A stretch of 64,000 nucleotides of DNA. Origin: an uncultured Eubacteriales bacterium (GTDB taxonomy: Bacteria; Bacillota; Clostridia; Peptostreptococcales; Anaerovoracaceae). The stretch lies in contig CADBXM010000005.1 in assembly GCA_902798745.1 (NCBI GenBank), forward strand, positions 1-64,000, in the 5' to 3' direction. Below the pieces are notes generated by a model. The model was not told where the DNA came from, ran no database searches, and worked only from the letters and a program-made list of their open reading frames with translations. The position numbers and the translations under genes were made by a program. Shown here one piece after another: positions 16,190 through 25,321 of this stretch. Each line of letters begins with the position of its first letter. The first letter of the stretch is position 1.

Positions 16190-16222
16190 AGAGCATCAGG
16201 ACCGATCCTGATGCTCTTTTCT
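16190..16222 (+). terminator. Terminator of nitroreductase gene
   Basis: AGAGCATCAGG (16190-16200) and CCTGATGCTCT (16207-16217) form a perfect 11-bp stem, followed by TTTCTT. It is preceded by AAAGCAATTTAAA, nearly the same bases as before the serA terminator. Confidence 0.85.
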
Positions 16223-16277
16223 TATGTTCTGTTTGTTGCAATTCAGCAGCCTGCTGTATGTTGGCCCAATATGGGAA

Positions 16278-17582
16278 TCAGCCGAACATCTCCTCATAGC
16301 TTGCCTTCTCGGCGATCTTCTGAGTGAGAACCCCCATCTTTGAGATGTCACCGACAAGGATGACTCCTGCCAGTTTATCTTCTAAGAAGTAGTACTTCTC
16401 ATAATTATCGCCTTCACTCTTGTCCACCGCGCGGAATTCTTTATCAGGGTCTTTACCATTGCTGCCGAGAGCGAATATGCCCGTGTCAAACGCGTCGATC
16501 ACCATCGAACTTCCGATCGCCTCGTACTCAACCTCCTCGCCTGCCGCGTTAGCACCCGCGACACGGCCTGTCTCCACAGCTTGCACCCAAAATGCCTGAG
16601 GCTGGCCGTTGATGACGCAACAGTCGCCGCACGCGTATACGTCTTTAACGTTCGTCTGCATCCTGCTGTCGGCTACTACCCACTTGTCTACCTCAATGCC
16701 GCTGTCTTCGGCCACCTTGGTATATGGTCTCATACCTGTCGACATGATCACAAGCTGGGCCTCATACTTTGTTCCGTCCTCGAGCACAACAGCATCCTCT
16801 GTGATCTCACTTATCTTAGCGCCTGTCACTATGTGCACTCCCTTGGAGTTGCAAATATCCTCGAGCTTTGCGGAAGCCGGGTCATCAAGCTGCTTCGGCA
16901 GCAGCCCCGGAGCTGTCTCGAGTACAGTCACATCAAGTCCACCTGCTTTGAGTCCCCAGGCTCCTTCAAGGCCCATTACACCGCCTCCGATGCAAACTGC
17001 TTTCTTTGCGTTTCTTTCTTCTATGATCCTTCTTACATGCTCGGTGTCCTTGATGCTTCTGACCGAAACAACATGATCCTGATCAGCTCCCTTGATAGGA
17101 GGCACGAAGCAGAACGCGCCGAGGGCATAGATGAGTTTGTCATAAACCACTCCGCCAAAACTACCGTCACGTAGCTTTACTCTCACCATCTTAGCGTCTG
17201 TATCCACCGTTATGGCTTCTGTATCTGCCATGAAAAAGATATTGTTCTTGGTGTACCACTCATCGCCCTCAATGGCGAGGCCGTTGTAGCCAAAGTCCTC
17301 GATGATAGCTTTCGTGAGCATCGGTCTGTTATACGGAAGATAAGACTCCTGCGTCACAATAGTGATCATCGCTGTAAGATTCCTCTCGCGGATCGCTTCG
17401 GCCGCACTCTTCGCAGCAGGGCCTCCGCCGATGATGACGAATTTCTCGTCGGTATCCTTGTTGAAAGATGTCCCGACCGGTTCATAAGGCTGAAAGTTTT
17501 CTTCGCCTACTCCGCATACAGGGCATGACTGAGCGCCTTCCTCAAATACGGCGCCGCATACCAGACATTTTACTTTTGCCAT
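16278..17582 (-). CDS. Rubredoxin-like domain/FAD-dependent NAD(P)H oxidoreductase
   Basis: 434 residues. Residues 1-30 carry two CxxC pairs (C7/C10 and C21/C24 in CLVCGAVFEEGAQSCPVCG), a short rubredoxin-type iron site like that of rubrerythrins. The rest is a pyridine nucleotide-disulphide oxidoreductase: FVIIGGGPAAKSAAEAIRERN (FAD, ~48-68), CIGGGVMGLEGAWGLKAGG (NADH, ~197-215), MSTGMRPYTKVAEDSGIEVD and DVYACGDCCVING (~310-325). NADH:rubredoxin oxidoreductases of anaerobes have this flavoprotein part; here the rubredoxin is fused on. Likely role: electron transfer from NADH to oxygen- or peroxide-reducing proteins. It lies 45 bp downstream of lacZ. Confidence 0.85.
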   Translation of the reverse strand: MAKVKCLVCGAVFEEGAQSCPVCGVGEENFQPYEPVGTSFNKDTDEKFVIIGGGPAAKSAAEAIRERNLTAMITIVTQESYLPYNRPMLTKAIIEDFGYNGLAIEGDEWYTKNNIFFMADTEAITVDTDAKMVRVKLRDGSFGGVVYDKLIYALGAFCFVPPIKGADQDHVVSVRSIKDTEHVRRIIEERNAKKAVCIGGGVMGLEGAWGLKAGGLDVTVLETAPGLLPKQLDDPASAKLEDICNSKGVHIVTGAKISEITEDAVVLEDGTKYEAQLVIMSTGMRPYTKVAEDSGIEVDKWVVADSRMQTNVKDVYACGDCCVINGQPQAFWVQAVETGRVAGANAAGEEVEYEAIGSSMVIDAFDTGIFALGSNGKDPDKEFRAVDKSEGDNYEKYYFLEDKLAGVILVGDISKMGVLTQKIAEKASYEEMFG

Positions 17583-17627
17583 AACTGTTTCCTCCCGCTG
17601 CTCTACGCAGCATACACTTGAAAACCT

Positions 17628-20597
17628 TTAGATGATCTGGATAATAAATGCCAGTTCTTGATCCTCTTTGACGCTGTGCTTGAATTCATCAGCTGTCTCC
17701 GGTCCGCATATACCCGTGCCGATACCCTGCTGAAAAGCGGATATAGTAACGTAAGTACCCGTCCTCTTTTCATCCTCACGATGCTTCATGTGCAGGAGTT
17801 CCCTGTCGCTGTATGGCTTGATCCCAAGCTCAAAGGCTTTGTCCACCGCAATGAATTTCACCTCATCATTGCCGTCGGATACGGATGCCCACCTTGTATC
17901 AAAGCGGTTTCCGCTTTCCTGAGGCCTGATATTCGGCTCTGTCATATCTGCCACCTTGCAGCTCACTTCCTCGATCGGGAACTGGTCCTTCATATCAGCA
18001 TATGATTCACCGCTTCTTCCGTAATACTTAACATCATCGAAGCTCTGATCGAAGCGGAAAGCCTTTCCGAATCTCGGAAGATCGCCTTTGCCCTTCAAGC
18101 AATGGAGTTTGCTCCTTACAAGCACCGACTTTCCTTCCTCATCCAACGCCGTATACGTATCAGTGCATTCGAACTCATGGCCTTTGCACTTGATCTTCGA
18201 TACCACTGTTGCGGTGTTACCGGACTTTTCGATCGAAACTATCTCTTCATTCTGACCGACGAAGTCCTTCATGATGTCTTTGCTTGCTATAAACAGAAGA
18301 TCATTGTCTACAGAAGCTCTGAAGATAATGGTGTATGGCGTCGAAGTGCTTATGTTCTTGCCTCCGACTCTTACAGAGATCTTCCCTCCGTCAGAATTAA
18401 TAAGACCGGATGACGGATATGTCGTTTTAGGTGTCTTAGCTATCCTTTCAGCCAGTACGATCTGGTCGCGCGCGGCCACTCTGCCCGTCTTCCTCTCGAT
18501 GGTGGTAATAGTGAGAGTGCAATCAGTGCCTGCTTCCTCAGCTGCTTTCAGATGAGGCTCAGTCTCTATCTTTACTTTTATCTTCGACAGTGGCTCACAG
18601 TACGGTGTCACCGACACTTCTCCGCCGTCGTTCCAGACACACTTGAGTTCGTATGCAAATCCCGGTGTGAAACTTCTCGTATCAAAGAGTTCGAACTCAT
18701 CTCCTCCCAGCCACTTGACTCTGATAGGTCTGTATACGTACTTAACTATCTTCGCGCCGGTCGAAGGCTCGCGATCAGGATAGAACATCCCGTCCACGCA
18801 GAAATTGCCATCATGCTCCCACTCACCGTGGTCGCCGCCGTACGTATAACTGCCGTCCTCATGGAGCACTGCATGGTCTACCATCTCCCAGACGCATCCG
18901 CCGATCAGATTGTCATGCGAATATATCTCTTTCCAGTACTCCTCCATGCCTCCCGGTCCTACGCCCATGGCATGGGCGTACTCGCACATGAAGTAAGGCC
19001 TGTCGCAAAGTTGTTTGACTTTGTAGGTCTTCTCACCTATCTTATGCACCTGCTCCTGAGACGGATACATCTCACTCGCAACATCATACGCCTTCTTTCT
19101 TGTGTGGATGGCGCTTTCATAATGTACCGGCAAACTGGAGTGCTGTTTCAGATAATTGTACTCGGCATCTGTATTGTGGACGCCGCCTGCCTCATTGCCC
19201 AGGCTCCACATCACTATCGAAGGATGCATCTTGTCTCTCTGGAACATCCTGACAGCGCGGTCCACATAGTGTTTCTCCCATTTAGGATCATCGCTTATGT
19301 AGTTGTAGCTCGGCGGCACCTTCATCACATATGTGCCGTGGGTCTCGATATCGGCCTCGTCCACCACGAAAATGCCCAGCTCATCACAAAGCTCGAGCAG
19401 ATATGGATCCGGCGGATAGTGTGAAGTCCTCACTGTATCGATGTTGTATTCCTTGCAGAGCTTGATATCGCGTTCTATCTCCTCAGGAGTCATATAGTAT
19501 CCGTTCACAGGAGAAGTGTCGTGATGGTTCACTCCGTGGAATTTGACTTTGCTGTCGTTTACAAGTAACTGATCGCCCCTTATTACCACTGACTTGAAAC
19601 CGACTCTCTGCTTAACGCAGCTGCCTTCGATCTCATAGTACATGTTATATAGCGTCGGGTCCTCATCAGTCCATTGCTGCACATACAGATCCCTGAATGA
19701 CACTTCGGCCACCTTGGACATGGTCTTTACGGTCTTTTGTTCTCTGATGCCCGGCCCTTCAAGCGTGAAAGTCACATCGGCATCCTCATGAAGCACAGCC
19801 CTCGCGGTAGCGAAATATGTCTTTCCCGTCTTTGTCGTGCGGAAGTCCACATCGACAAAGTCATTCTTATTCTCAACACGAAGCAATACATCACGGAATA
19901 TGCCGTTATTTCTGAACATATCCTGATCTTCAAGATAACTGCCGTTGCACCATCTGTGAACGACAATGACCAGTTCATTGAAAATATCGTGAAGATACGG
20001 GGTCAGGTCGAACTCAGCTGTATTGTGAGAGCCCTCGGTATATCCCACAAAATGTTCGTTAAGATAGACATCCGCGCAGCTCGAAACGCCGAGTAGCGAC
20101 AGGATGAACTTTTTGTCCTCATGATCTTCGCCTGTATTGAAAATGGTCCTGTAGACGCCAACAAAGTTGTACTCGTCTTTAGGAGTCCTCCATTTAGGCC
20201 CGAGCCCATAGTCCGCGCCCTGCAGACTGAAGACTCTTCCTACCGGATCCTCTTCAGGGATCTTCGGCGGATCATATGGGAATTGATATCTGATGTTTAC
20301 GTAGAATGGCTTATCGTAACCTCGGAACTGCCAGCATGCCGGCACATCGATCTTATCGAATTCCATGCTATCAGTGTCCATTATCTCCGGTACCATAGCC
20401 GGCCTTGGGTAGAACTTGAAATCCCACTCGCCATTGAGACATCTTACCTTTGGCGAATTATATCTTTTCTCCGCTAAGCTGACAGCGTCAGCTGACTCCC
20501 TGTCAGGATAAGGTATAAAATAACTTCTCGGAGCCAGTTTGTTTATCTCAAAGGTCTCAAAGTCACAATAGTTTTTCTTGTTGATCCTGTATCTCAT
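17628..20597 (-). CDS. lacZ: Beta-galactosidase, GH2 (LacZ type)
   Basis: 989 residues, close to E. coli LacZ length. The sugar-binding domain (RCLNGEWDFKFYPRP, VPACWQFRGYDKPFY) is followed by Ig-like domains, the TIM barrel with RTSHYPPDPY, SLGNEAGGV (acid/base Glu) and FMCEYAHAMG (nucleophile Glu), VWEMVDHAV, and the large C-terminal beta-sandwich. Residues after the nucleophile read VGPGG where LacZ has NSxGG. It hydrolyses lactose and related beta-galactosides in the cytoplasm; no permease gene is in the window. It starts 12 bp after rpiB and reads on towards the rubredoxin-flavoprotein. Confidence 0.93.
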   Translation of the reverse strand: MRYRINKKNYCDFETFEINKLAPRSYFIPYPDRESADAVSLAEKRYNSPKVRCLNGEWDFKFYPRPAMVPEIMDTDSMEFDKIDVPACWQFRGYDKPFYVNIRYQFPYDPPKIPEEDPVGRVFSLQGADYGLGPKWRTPKDEYNFVGVYRTIFNTGEDHEDKKFILSLLGVSSCADVYLNEHFVGYTEGSHNTAEFDLTPYLHDIFNELVIVVHRWCNGSYLEDQDMFRNNGIFRDVLLRVENKNDFVDVDFRTTKTGKTYFATARAVLHEDADVTFTLEGPGIREQKTVKTMSKVAEVSFRDLYVQQWTDEDPTLYNMYYEIEGSCVKQRVGFKSVVIRGDQLLVNDSKVKFHGVNHHDTSPVNGYYMTPEEIERDIKLCKEYNIDTVRTSHYPPDPYLLELCDELGIFVVDEADIETHGTYVMKVPPSYNYISDDPKWEKHYVDRAVRMFQRDKMHPSIVMWSLGNEAGGVHNTDAEYNYLKQHSSLPVHYESAIHTRKKAYDVASEMYPSQEQVHKIGEKTYKVKQLCDRPYFMCEYAHAMGVGPGGMEEYWKEIYSHDNLIGGCVWEMVDHAVLHEDGSYTYGGDHGEWEHDGNFCVDGMFYPDREPSTGAKIVKYVYRPIRVKWLGGDEFELFDTRSFTPGFAYELKCVWNDGGEVSVTPYCEPLSKIKVKIETEPHLKAAEEAGTDCTLTITTIERKTGRVAARDQIVLAERIAKTPKTTYPSSGLINSDGGKISVRVGGKNISTSTPYTIIFRASVDNDLLFIASKDIMKDFVGQNEEIVSIEKSGNTATVVSKIKCKGHEFECTDTYTALDEEGKSVLVRSKLHCLKGKGDLPRFGKAFRFDQSFDDVKYYGRSGESYADMKDQFPIEEVSCKVADMTEPNIRPQESGNRFDTRWASVSDGNDEVKFIAVDKAFELGIKPYSDRELLHMKHREDEKRTGTYVTISAFQQGIGTGICGPETADEFKHSVKEDQELAFIIQII

Positions 20598-20609
20598 TAA
20601 GATCCTCTC

Positions 20610-21047
20610 CTAGAAATCCAAATCTTCCAGTTCATTGATCCTGCGAAGATGCTTGTCTCCCATGAATTCAGTGCTTAACCATTTATCTACCATATCAAGG
20701 GCGAGATCCTTGTCCACGACTCTTCCGCCCATGCAAAGCACATTTGCATCATTATGGGCCTTTGTCATCTCTGCCTGCCATACCGATGACACGACCGCGG
20801 CTCTTACACCCGGTACTTTATTCGCAGCGATGCTGATGCCGATCCCCGTGCCACAGACGGCAATGCCTCGCTCAGCTTCTCCGCTCGCTACAGCCTTACC
20901 TACTGCGTGGCCGTACTTCGGATAATCGACCGATTCTGTGGAATAGCATCCCACATCGTTTATCTCATGTCCTTCGCTCTGAAGCTTTTCCTTAATTGCT
21001 TCCTTGAGTTCATATCCTGCATGATCACTTCCAATAACGATTTTCAC
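20610..21047 (-). CDS. rpiB: Ribose-5-phosphate isomerase B (LacAB/RpiB family)
   Basis: 145 residues, normal length. IGSDHAGYELKEAI at the N-terminus, then AVCGTGIGISIAANKVPGVRAA (active-site Cys in CGTG, ~66) and HNDANVLCMGGRVV are family hallmarks. Interconverts ribose and ribulose 5-phosphates in the pentose phosphate path; because lacZ follows 12 bp later, a role as a galactose-6-phosphate or allose-6-phosphate isomerase subunit is possible. The start is GTG with GGGAGGT upstream. Its leader contains the 75-bp repeat array. Confidence 0.9.
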   Translation of the reverse strand: MKIVIGSDHAGYELKEAIKEKLQSEGHEINDVGCYSTESVDYPKYGHAVGKAVASGEAERGIAVCGTGIGISIAANKVPGVRAAVVSSVWQAEMTKAHNDANVLCMGGRVVDKDLALDMVDKWLSTEFMGDKHLRRINELEDLDF

Positions 21048-21100
21048 TCTATTTACCTCCCTTTTTTGATGGTTATTCTTTTGCTTGTTTTCATCTGCTT

Positions 21101-21292
21101 GTTTTCATCCTTGCGGCAACGCCGTTATGATTGATGAAACATTTTATCGTAGGAGCCCTGCCGACGGAGATCAATGTTTTCATCCTTACGGCAACGCCGT
21201 TATGATTGATGAAACATTTTATCGTAGGAGCTCTGCCGACGGAGATCAATGTTTTCATCCTTACGGCAACGCCGTTATGATTGATGAAAACA
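21101..21292. repeat. Tandem array of a 75-bp palindrome-bearing unit (2.5 copies)
   Basis: Units begin at 21101, 21176 and 21251 (GTTTTCATCC...), an exact 75-bp period with very few differences. Each begins with nested inverted repeats: outer GTTTTCATC/GATGAAA(A)C and inner ACGGC-AAC-GCCGT (21251-21291 in the third, truncated copy, which has the perfect outer stem). A 34-bp linker follows with AGGAG and GCCGACGG. Just before it, TGCTTGTTTTCATC is also doubled. The array lies between divergent rpiB and the cyclodeaminase gene. Confidence 0.85.
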
Positions 21293-21353
21293 TTATAACA
21301 GATATGCTATACTAACTTTAATCAAAAAAGTAACAAATAATTGAGGTGATTAT

Positions 21354-22142
21354 ATGAAGAATAAAATAGATATCGATACTTTCCTTGAGCAGCTCGGTTC
21401 TGAGGCTCCTACTCCGGGCGGAGGCGCTGCCGCGGCTCTCACATCATCGCTTGGCGCGGCCCTTATAATGATGGTCACAAATAACACTATCCATAAAGGG
21501 AAATGCGGCGACTATGAAGAGCTGAACGTGACATCGCTCGAAAAGGCTTCCGAGATCAGATCCAGACTGACGGACTGTATAGAGAAGGACGCAGAGGCTT
21601 ACGCGGAAGTTGCCGCTGTCTACAGGCTCGCTCGCAACATCAGCAAGATCAAGAACCTCGATCGTATCAAAGAAGTGATCAATACTACTACTTCAGTAGA
21701 TATAGACAAGGAAGTCCATCTGAAGAGGATCGAATATCTCGAGAGCGTCTGCGGAGATCCGTTCGATGTCTCCAAACTGTCTTCTGCAATGTTTGACCTG
21801 CTCAACACCGGCTATAGAGACACAAGGCGTGTGCTGCTCGCAGCTGTTTCGACCAACGCCTGCGCGGTTCCTCTCTCCGTGATGGAAGACTCTCTTATCG
21901 GACTCCATCTTGTAAAGGATCTGATGGGTAAATCCTACAAGCCTCTGGAGAGCGATCTTCGCACATCGACCCGCTGCCTCCACTCAGGCATCCTTTCATC
22001 GAGATCTCTTCTCTCGGCAAACCTTCCTGCAGTGGCAGCTGAAAGCGCTGAACTCGCCAGCAAGCTGAGAAAGCGCGGCGATGAGATCGTTGATGAGTCG
22101 GCAGAACTCGTTAAAGCGATCTTCCAGCAGCCTGAAGAATAA
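21354..22142 (+). CDS. Cyclodeaminase/cyclohydrolase (FTCD C-domain) family protein
   Basis: 262 residues. TPGGGAAAALTSSLGAALIMMVTNNTI (~20-46) is the signature of formimidoyltetrahydrofolate cyclodeaminase and methenyl-THF cyclohydrolase FchA-like proteins, followed by an all-helical body (LTDCIEKDAEAYAEV) and the late NACAVPLSVMEDS and LRTSTRC segments. Usual length is about 210; this one has ~50 extra residues in the middle (IDKEVHLKRIEYLESVCGDP region). It probably acts in one-carbon folate chemistry. It is transcribed away from rpiB and ends at a bidirectional terminator. Confidence 0.8.
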   Translation: MKNKIDIDTFLEQLGSEAPTPGGGAAAALTSSLGAALIMMVTNNTIHKGKCGDYEELNVTSLEKASEIRSRLTDCIEKDAEAYAEVAAVYRLARNISKIKNLDRIKEVINTTTSVDIDKEVHLKRIEYLESVCGDPFDVSKLSSAMFDLLNTGYRDTRRVLLAAVSTNACAVPLSVMEDSLIGLHLVKDLMGKSYKPLESDLRTSTRCLHSGILSSRSLLSANLPAVAAESAELASKLRKRGDEIVDESAELVKAIFQQPEE

Positions 22143-22150
22143 AAAAACAG

Positions 22151-22172
22151 ACCGCTCACATACGTGAGCGGT
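22151..22172. terminator. Bidirectional terminator, cyclodeaminase/lysA
   Basis: ACCGCTCAC (22151-22159) and GTGAGCGGT (22164-22172) form a perfect 9-bp stem, with TCATTTTTTTT on the plus side and an A-run (U-run for minus) on the other. It serves both convergent transcripts. Confidence 0.9.
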
Positions 22173-22209
22173 TCATTTTTTTTGCCATATTTTGCTTCCT
22201 AAGAGCTTT

Positions 22210-23505
22210 CTATAGCTCGTTACGCATCATGTCTTCAAAGCTCTGGCGCTTTACGGCGAGCCTTGTTTTGCCGCCCGAAACCATAACTATCGCAGGCTTA
22301 GGTATCCTGTTGTAGTTGGAAGACATGGAGTAATTATAGGCTCCGGTCGAGAGCACTGCTATGATGTCGCCTCTCTCAGGCTTCGCGATCTTCACCCATT
22401 CGGCTATCCTGTCGCCGCTCTCGCAACACCTTCCCGCTACTGTGCATTCATAATCAGCAGGTTCCGATGCTCTGCTCGCGTTCACCACTGTGTACTCCGC
22501 GCCGTAAAGAGCGAATCTCGGATTGTCTGTCATGCCACCGTCTACCGTCACGTAGTTCCGGTATCCTCTGACTTCCTTGACCCCACCCGTCTCATAGAGC
22601 GTGGTTCCGGCTTCGGCTACTATGCTCCTGCCGGGCTCCATGAAAACTCTGTTTATGGAAACACCATTTTTCTCACAGGCTGCTTTCAGATGTGTCGCTA
22701 TCTCTTCTATCCTGGCTCCGATTTCCGGGGCAGGATCCTTCTCGGTATAGCGGACGCCGAAGCCTCCTCCTATATTCAGAGTGTTTATCTCAAGTCCAAA
22801 CTCGTCCCTTGCCTTCGCGGCATAGGATACAAGTATCTCGGCCTGAAGATTGAAGGAATCACTTTCGAATATCTGGGATCCCGCGTGGCTGTGGAATCCT
22901 TCTATCCGGATATTGGCGCATTCCATTGCGGCTTTTACGAATTCGTCCGCTTGCCCGGTATCGATAGGAACTCCGAACTGCGAATCCACCCTGCCCGTGT
23001 TTATCGCTTCAAGCGTGTGTGGATCGAGTCCGCATGTGAGTCTCAACAGAGCTTTCTGGATGACCCCCTGCTCGCCTGCGATCCTGTTAAGGGATTCAAG
23101 TTCATTGAAGTTGTCGATAATAAAATACCCGACACCATTTTTGACGCCATACTCAATGTCGCTGTCAGTCTTGTTTGTGCCGTGGAAGAATATCTTTTCA
23201 GCAGGAAAACCCGCTGCAAGAGCAGTATATATCTCTCCCGGAGACACAGCATCGACGCAAAGTCCTTCCGATTCGATGATCGGATAGATCCCTTTGAAAC
23301 AAAGGGCTTTGCTGGCAAACAGCGGCTTGGAGTCCTCGCCGAAATGCTTCTTGATCTCCGCTACGTAAGTCCTGCACCTCTCCCTAATAACATCCTCATC
23401 AAGGACATAAAGAGGTGTTCCGTACTCCCTCGCGAGTTCCACGCTATCTACTCCGCCAATAGCCAGATGGCTGTCACTGTTTATATTAAGATTGTCATGT
23501 AACAT
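22210..23505 (-). CDS. lysA: Diaminopimelate decarboxylase
   Basis: 431 residues from MLHDN (GAGG seven bases upstream; a GTG two codons earlier is an alternative). PLP-dependent decarboxylation of meso-DAP to lysine, the last step. FASKALCFKGI carries the PLP lysine (~56), HSHAGSQIF and LNIGGGFGVRY follow, with EPGRSIVAEAG (~285) and CESGD (~355, catalytic Cys from the partner subunit). Last gene of the riboswitch-led dapA-dapB-ddh-lysA operon; 32 bp after ddh. Confidence 0.95.
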   Translation of the reverse strand: MLHDNLNINSDSHLAIGGVDSVELAREYGTPLYVLDEDVIRERCRTYVAEIKKHFGEDSKPLFASKALCFKGIYPIIESEGLCVDAVSPGEIYTALAAGFPAEKIFFHGTNKTDSDIEYGVKNGVGYFIIDNFNELESLNRIAGEQGVIQKALLRLTCGLDPHTLEAINTGRVDSQFGVPIDTGQADEFVKAAMECANIRIEGFHSHAGSQIFESDSFNLQAEILVSYAAKARDEFGLEINTLNIGGGFGVRYTEKDPAPEIGARIEEIATHLKAACEKNGVSINRVFMEPGRSIVAEAGTTLYETGGVKEVRGYRNYVTVDGGMTDNPRFALYGAEYTVVNASRASEPADYECTVAGRCCESGDRIAEWVKIAKPERGDIIAVLSTGAYNYSMSSNYNRIPKPAIVMVSGGKTRLAVKRQSFEDMMRNEL

Positions 23506-23537
23506 TATCACGCCTCGAAAAACTACTGTTTCAGCAG

Positions 23538-24518
23538 TTACAGCATATGAGCCAACAGGTCGTCATGGCTTCCTGCGTAAAGATACGCAGGCGGAACATC
23601 GAACATGGTGAACGCTCCTGTTCTGCCTTCTCCGCTGAGCCTGTAAACCGCTCTGGCTGCCGCTGCAAGTATGCTGCCTGTGAAGAACGGGTTGGAGTCC
23701 AAATCAAGGCCGAATTCCACGGTGTTGTTGAACTCATCATCGAGCCCTGTGTGGCCGCTTCTTATAACTTTTCCCCCGTGAGGAAGACCCATGTGCTTCT
23801 CCGCCATCTCCTCCTTGCTTATGAAATGCACAGTCGTATCGTATGGCTCGAAGTAGTCAGGCATGGTCTTGATCGCCTCTTCGATCTTTCCCTTGTCAGC
23901 GCCTTTTTCCGCTACGACGAATACTTCTCTGAGATGCATCTCGCGCTTTGTGAATTCAGGATGTTCACCCGCTCTGACTCTATCGAGAGCCTCTTCAACA
24001 GGCACTGTGTACTGCCTTGCGTCAGCAACACCCTCGATACGTCTTACTGCGTCGGAATGCCCCTGGCTGACGCCGCGTCCCCAGAAGGTATAGCTCGCTC
24101 CTTCAGGAAGAGCTGACTCAGCGTACAAACGTGAGATCGAGAAATAGCCCGGGTCCCAGCCACAGGAAATGATCCCCGCAGTACCCGCTGCCTTTGCGGC
24201 CTCGTCGACATTCTTGAAATGTTCAGGGATCCTGGCATGATTGTCAAAACTGTCGATTATATTGAACTTGCTTGCGATCTCAGGGCTCATCCAAGGAAGA
24301 TCCGTAGCGCTTCCTGCGCAGATGATCATGACATCCACTTCATCCTTCATGGAATCCATGTCGTCATAAGTCAGTACTTTAGCTCCTGTAACAGTGGATA
24401 CCGACGACGGTTCCCTCCTTGTGAATACCGCGGTAAGCTCCATATCGGGAGCCTTGCTTACCGCGGCCTCAACTCCGCGACCTATATTTCCATAACCTGC
24501 TATTCCAATTCTAATCAT
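23538..24518 (-). CDS. ddh: meso-Diaminopimelate D-dehydrogenase
   Basis: 326 residues, the expected size. Reductive amination of tetrahydrodipicolinate with NADPH and ammonia to give meso-DAP in one step, bypassing the acylated intermediates and DapF. IGIAGYGNIGRGVEAAV (~4-20) is the nucleotide site, followed by SFDNHARIPEHF, SCGWDPGYFSISRLYAESALP (~118-138) and FWGRGVSQGHSDAVRRIEGV, all characteristic of Ddh. Between dapB and lysA in the lysine operon, which makes the pathway choice explicit. Confidence 0.95.
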   Translation of the reverse strand: MIRIGIAGYGNIGRGVEAAVSKAPDMELTAVFTRREPSSVSTVTGAKVLTYDDMDSMKDEVDVMIICAGSATDLPWMSPEIASKFNIIDSFDNHARIPEHFKNVDEAAKAAGTAGIISCGWDPGYFSISRLYAESALPEGASYTFWGRGVSQGHSDAVRRIEGVADARQYTVPVEEALDRVRAGEHPEFTKREMHLREVFVVAEKGADKGKIEEAIKTMPDYFEPYDTTVHFISKEEMAEKHMGLPHGGKVIRSGHTGLDDEFNNTVEFGLDLDSNPFFTGSILAAAARAVYRLSGEGRTGAFTMFDVPPAYLYAGSHDDLLAHML

Positions 24519-24572
24519 TTTGCTGCCTCTTTCTCTTATCTGATCGAGGGTCCGTTCTTTTCGGACCTGTTA

Positions 24573-25307
24573 TCAATCTGCAAGTATGTCGTCCATGTTA
24601 TAAAGACCTGCAGGCTTGCCGACGAGGAATCTCGCTGCTGCGATAGCTCCGTCCGCAAAGAGTGCTCTGTCATGTGCCTGATGTGTCACGGTGATGGTCT
24701 GATTTGCAGTGCCAAACATCACTTCGTGTGTTCCGACCACGTTGCCCATCCTGATAGCGCTGATACCTATCTCATCAGGTTCTCTCTTAGCCATGCCACT
24801 CCTGCCTGAATTGACATGGAGTTCAGGCCTTGCTTCCATAACAGCGTCTGCCAGCATCAAAGCTGTGCCGCTCGGCGCGTCTACCTTTCTGTTGTGATGT
24901 GTCTCAACGATCTCCACTTCACATCCCGGGAATTTAGCGGCGATCTCCTTGACGATCTTTGCCGTAAGCGCGACTCCGAGCGACATATTTGCCGACTTGA
25001 ATATCGCGACCTTCTCAGACGCCTTTTTGATGTATTCCATCTCCTCTTCGGTCTGGCCTGTTGTACAGATGACTGCAGGCAGCCCCTTTTCAACGCAATA
25101 ATCTACAAGCGCTTTTGTCCCGTCATGATGCGAAAAATCTATGAGCACGTCGGCTTCTTCTTTGCACTCCGCCGGAGTCAAATAAGATCCGTTCCAGCCG
25201 GTGGGAGTTATGCCTGCCACGACTTCCATATCTTCTGTGGCTTCAACGCATTTGACCACTGTGGATCCCATTGCGCCGTCTATGCCGTTTACTATCACTC
25301 TAATCAT
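24573..25307 (-). CDS. dapB: 4-Hydroxy-tetrahydrodipicolinate reductase
   Basis: 244 residues. Reduces the DapA product with NAD(P)H. VNGIDGAMGSTVVKCVE (nucleotide loop, with D where many have RM), VLIDFSHHDGTKAL, ICTTGQTEEE, the signature EIVETHHNRKVDAPSGTAL (~135-153; catalytic His pair and Lys) and a C-terminal RALFADGAIAAARFL are clear. Co-directional with dapA (14 bp gap) and ddh. Confidence 0.95.
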   Translation of the reverse strand: MIRVIVNGIDGAMGSTVVKCVEATEDMEVVAGITPTGWNGSYLTPAECKEEADVLIDFSHHDGTKALVDYCVEKGLPAVICTTGQTEEEMEYIKKASEKVAIFKSANMSLGVALTAKIVKEIAAKFPGCEVEIVETHHNRKVDAPSGTALMLADAVMEARPELHVNSGRSGMAKREPDEIGISAIRMGNVVGTHEVMFGTANQTITVTHQAHDRALFADGAIAAARFLVGKPAGLYNMDDILAD

Positions 25308-25321
25308 TTCTATCCTCTTTC

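Noticed and set aside
21101..21292. CRISPR array
   Set aside because: Whole 75-bp units including the linkers are repeated, with no unique spacers, and no cas genes are present.
21085..21315. A 76-codon frame with a 25-residue repeated peptide in the 75-bp array
   Set aside because: The repeated peptide follows from the period being divisible by three; there is no ribosome binding site, and the nested palindromes explain the conservation better.
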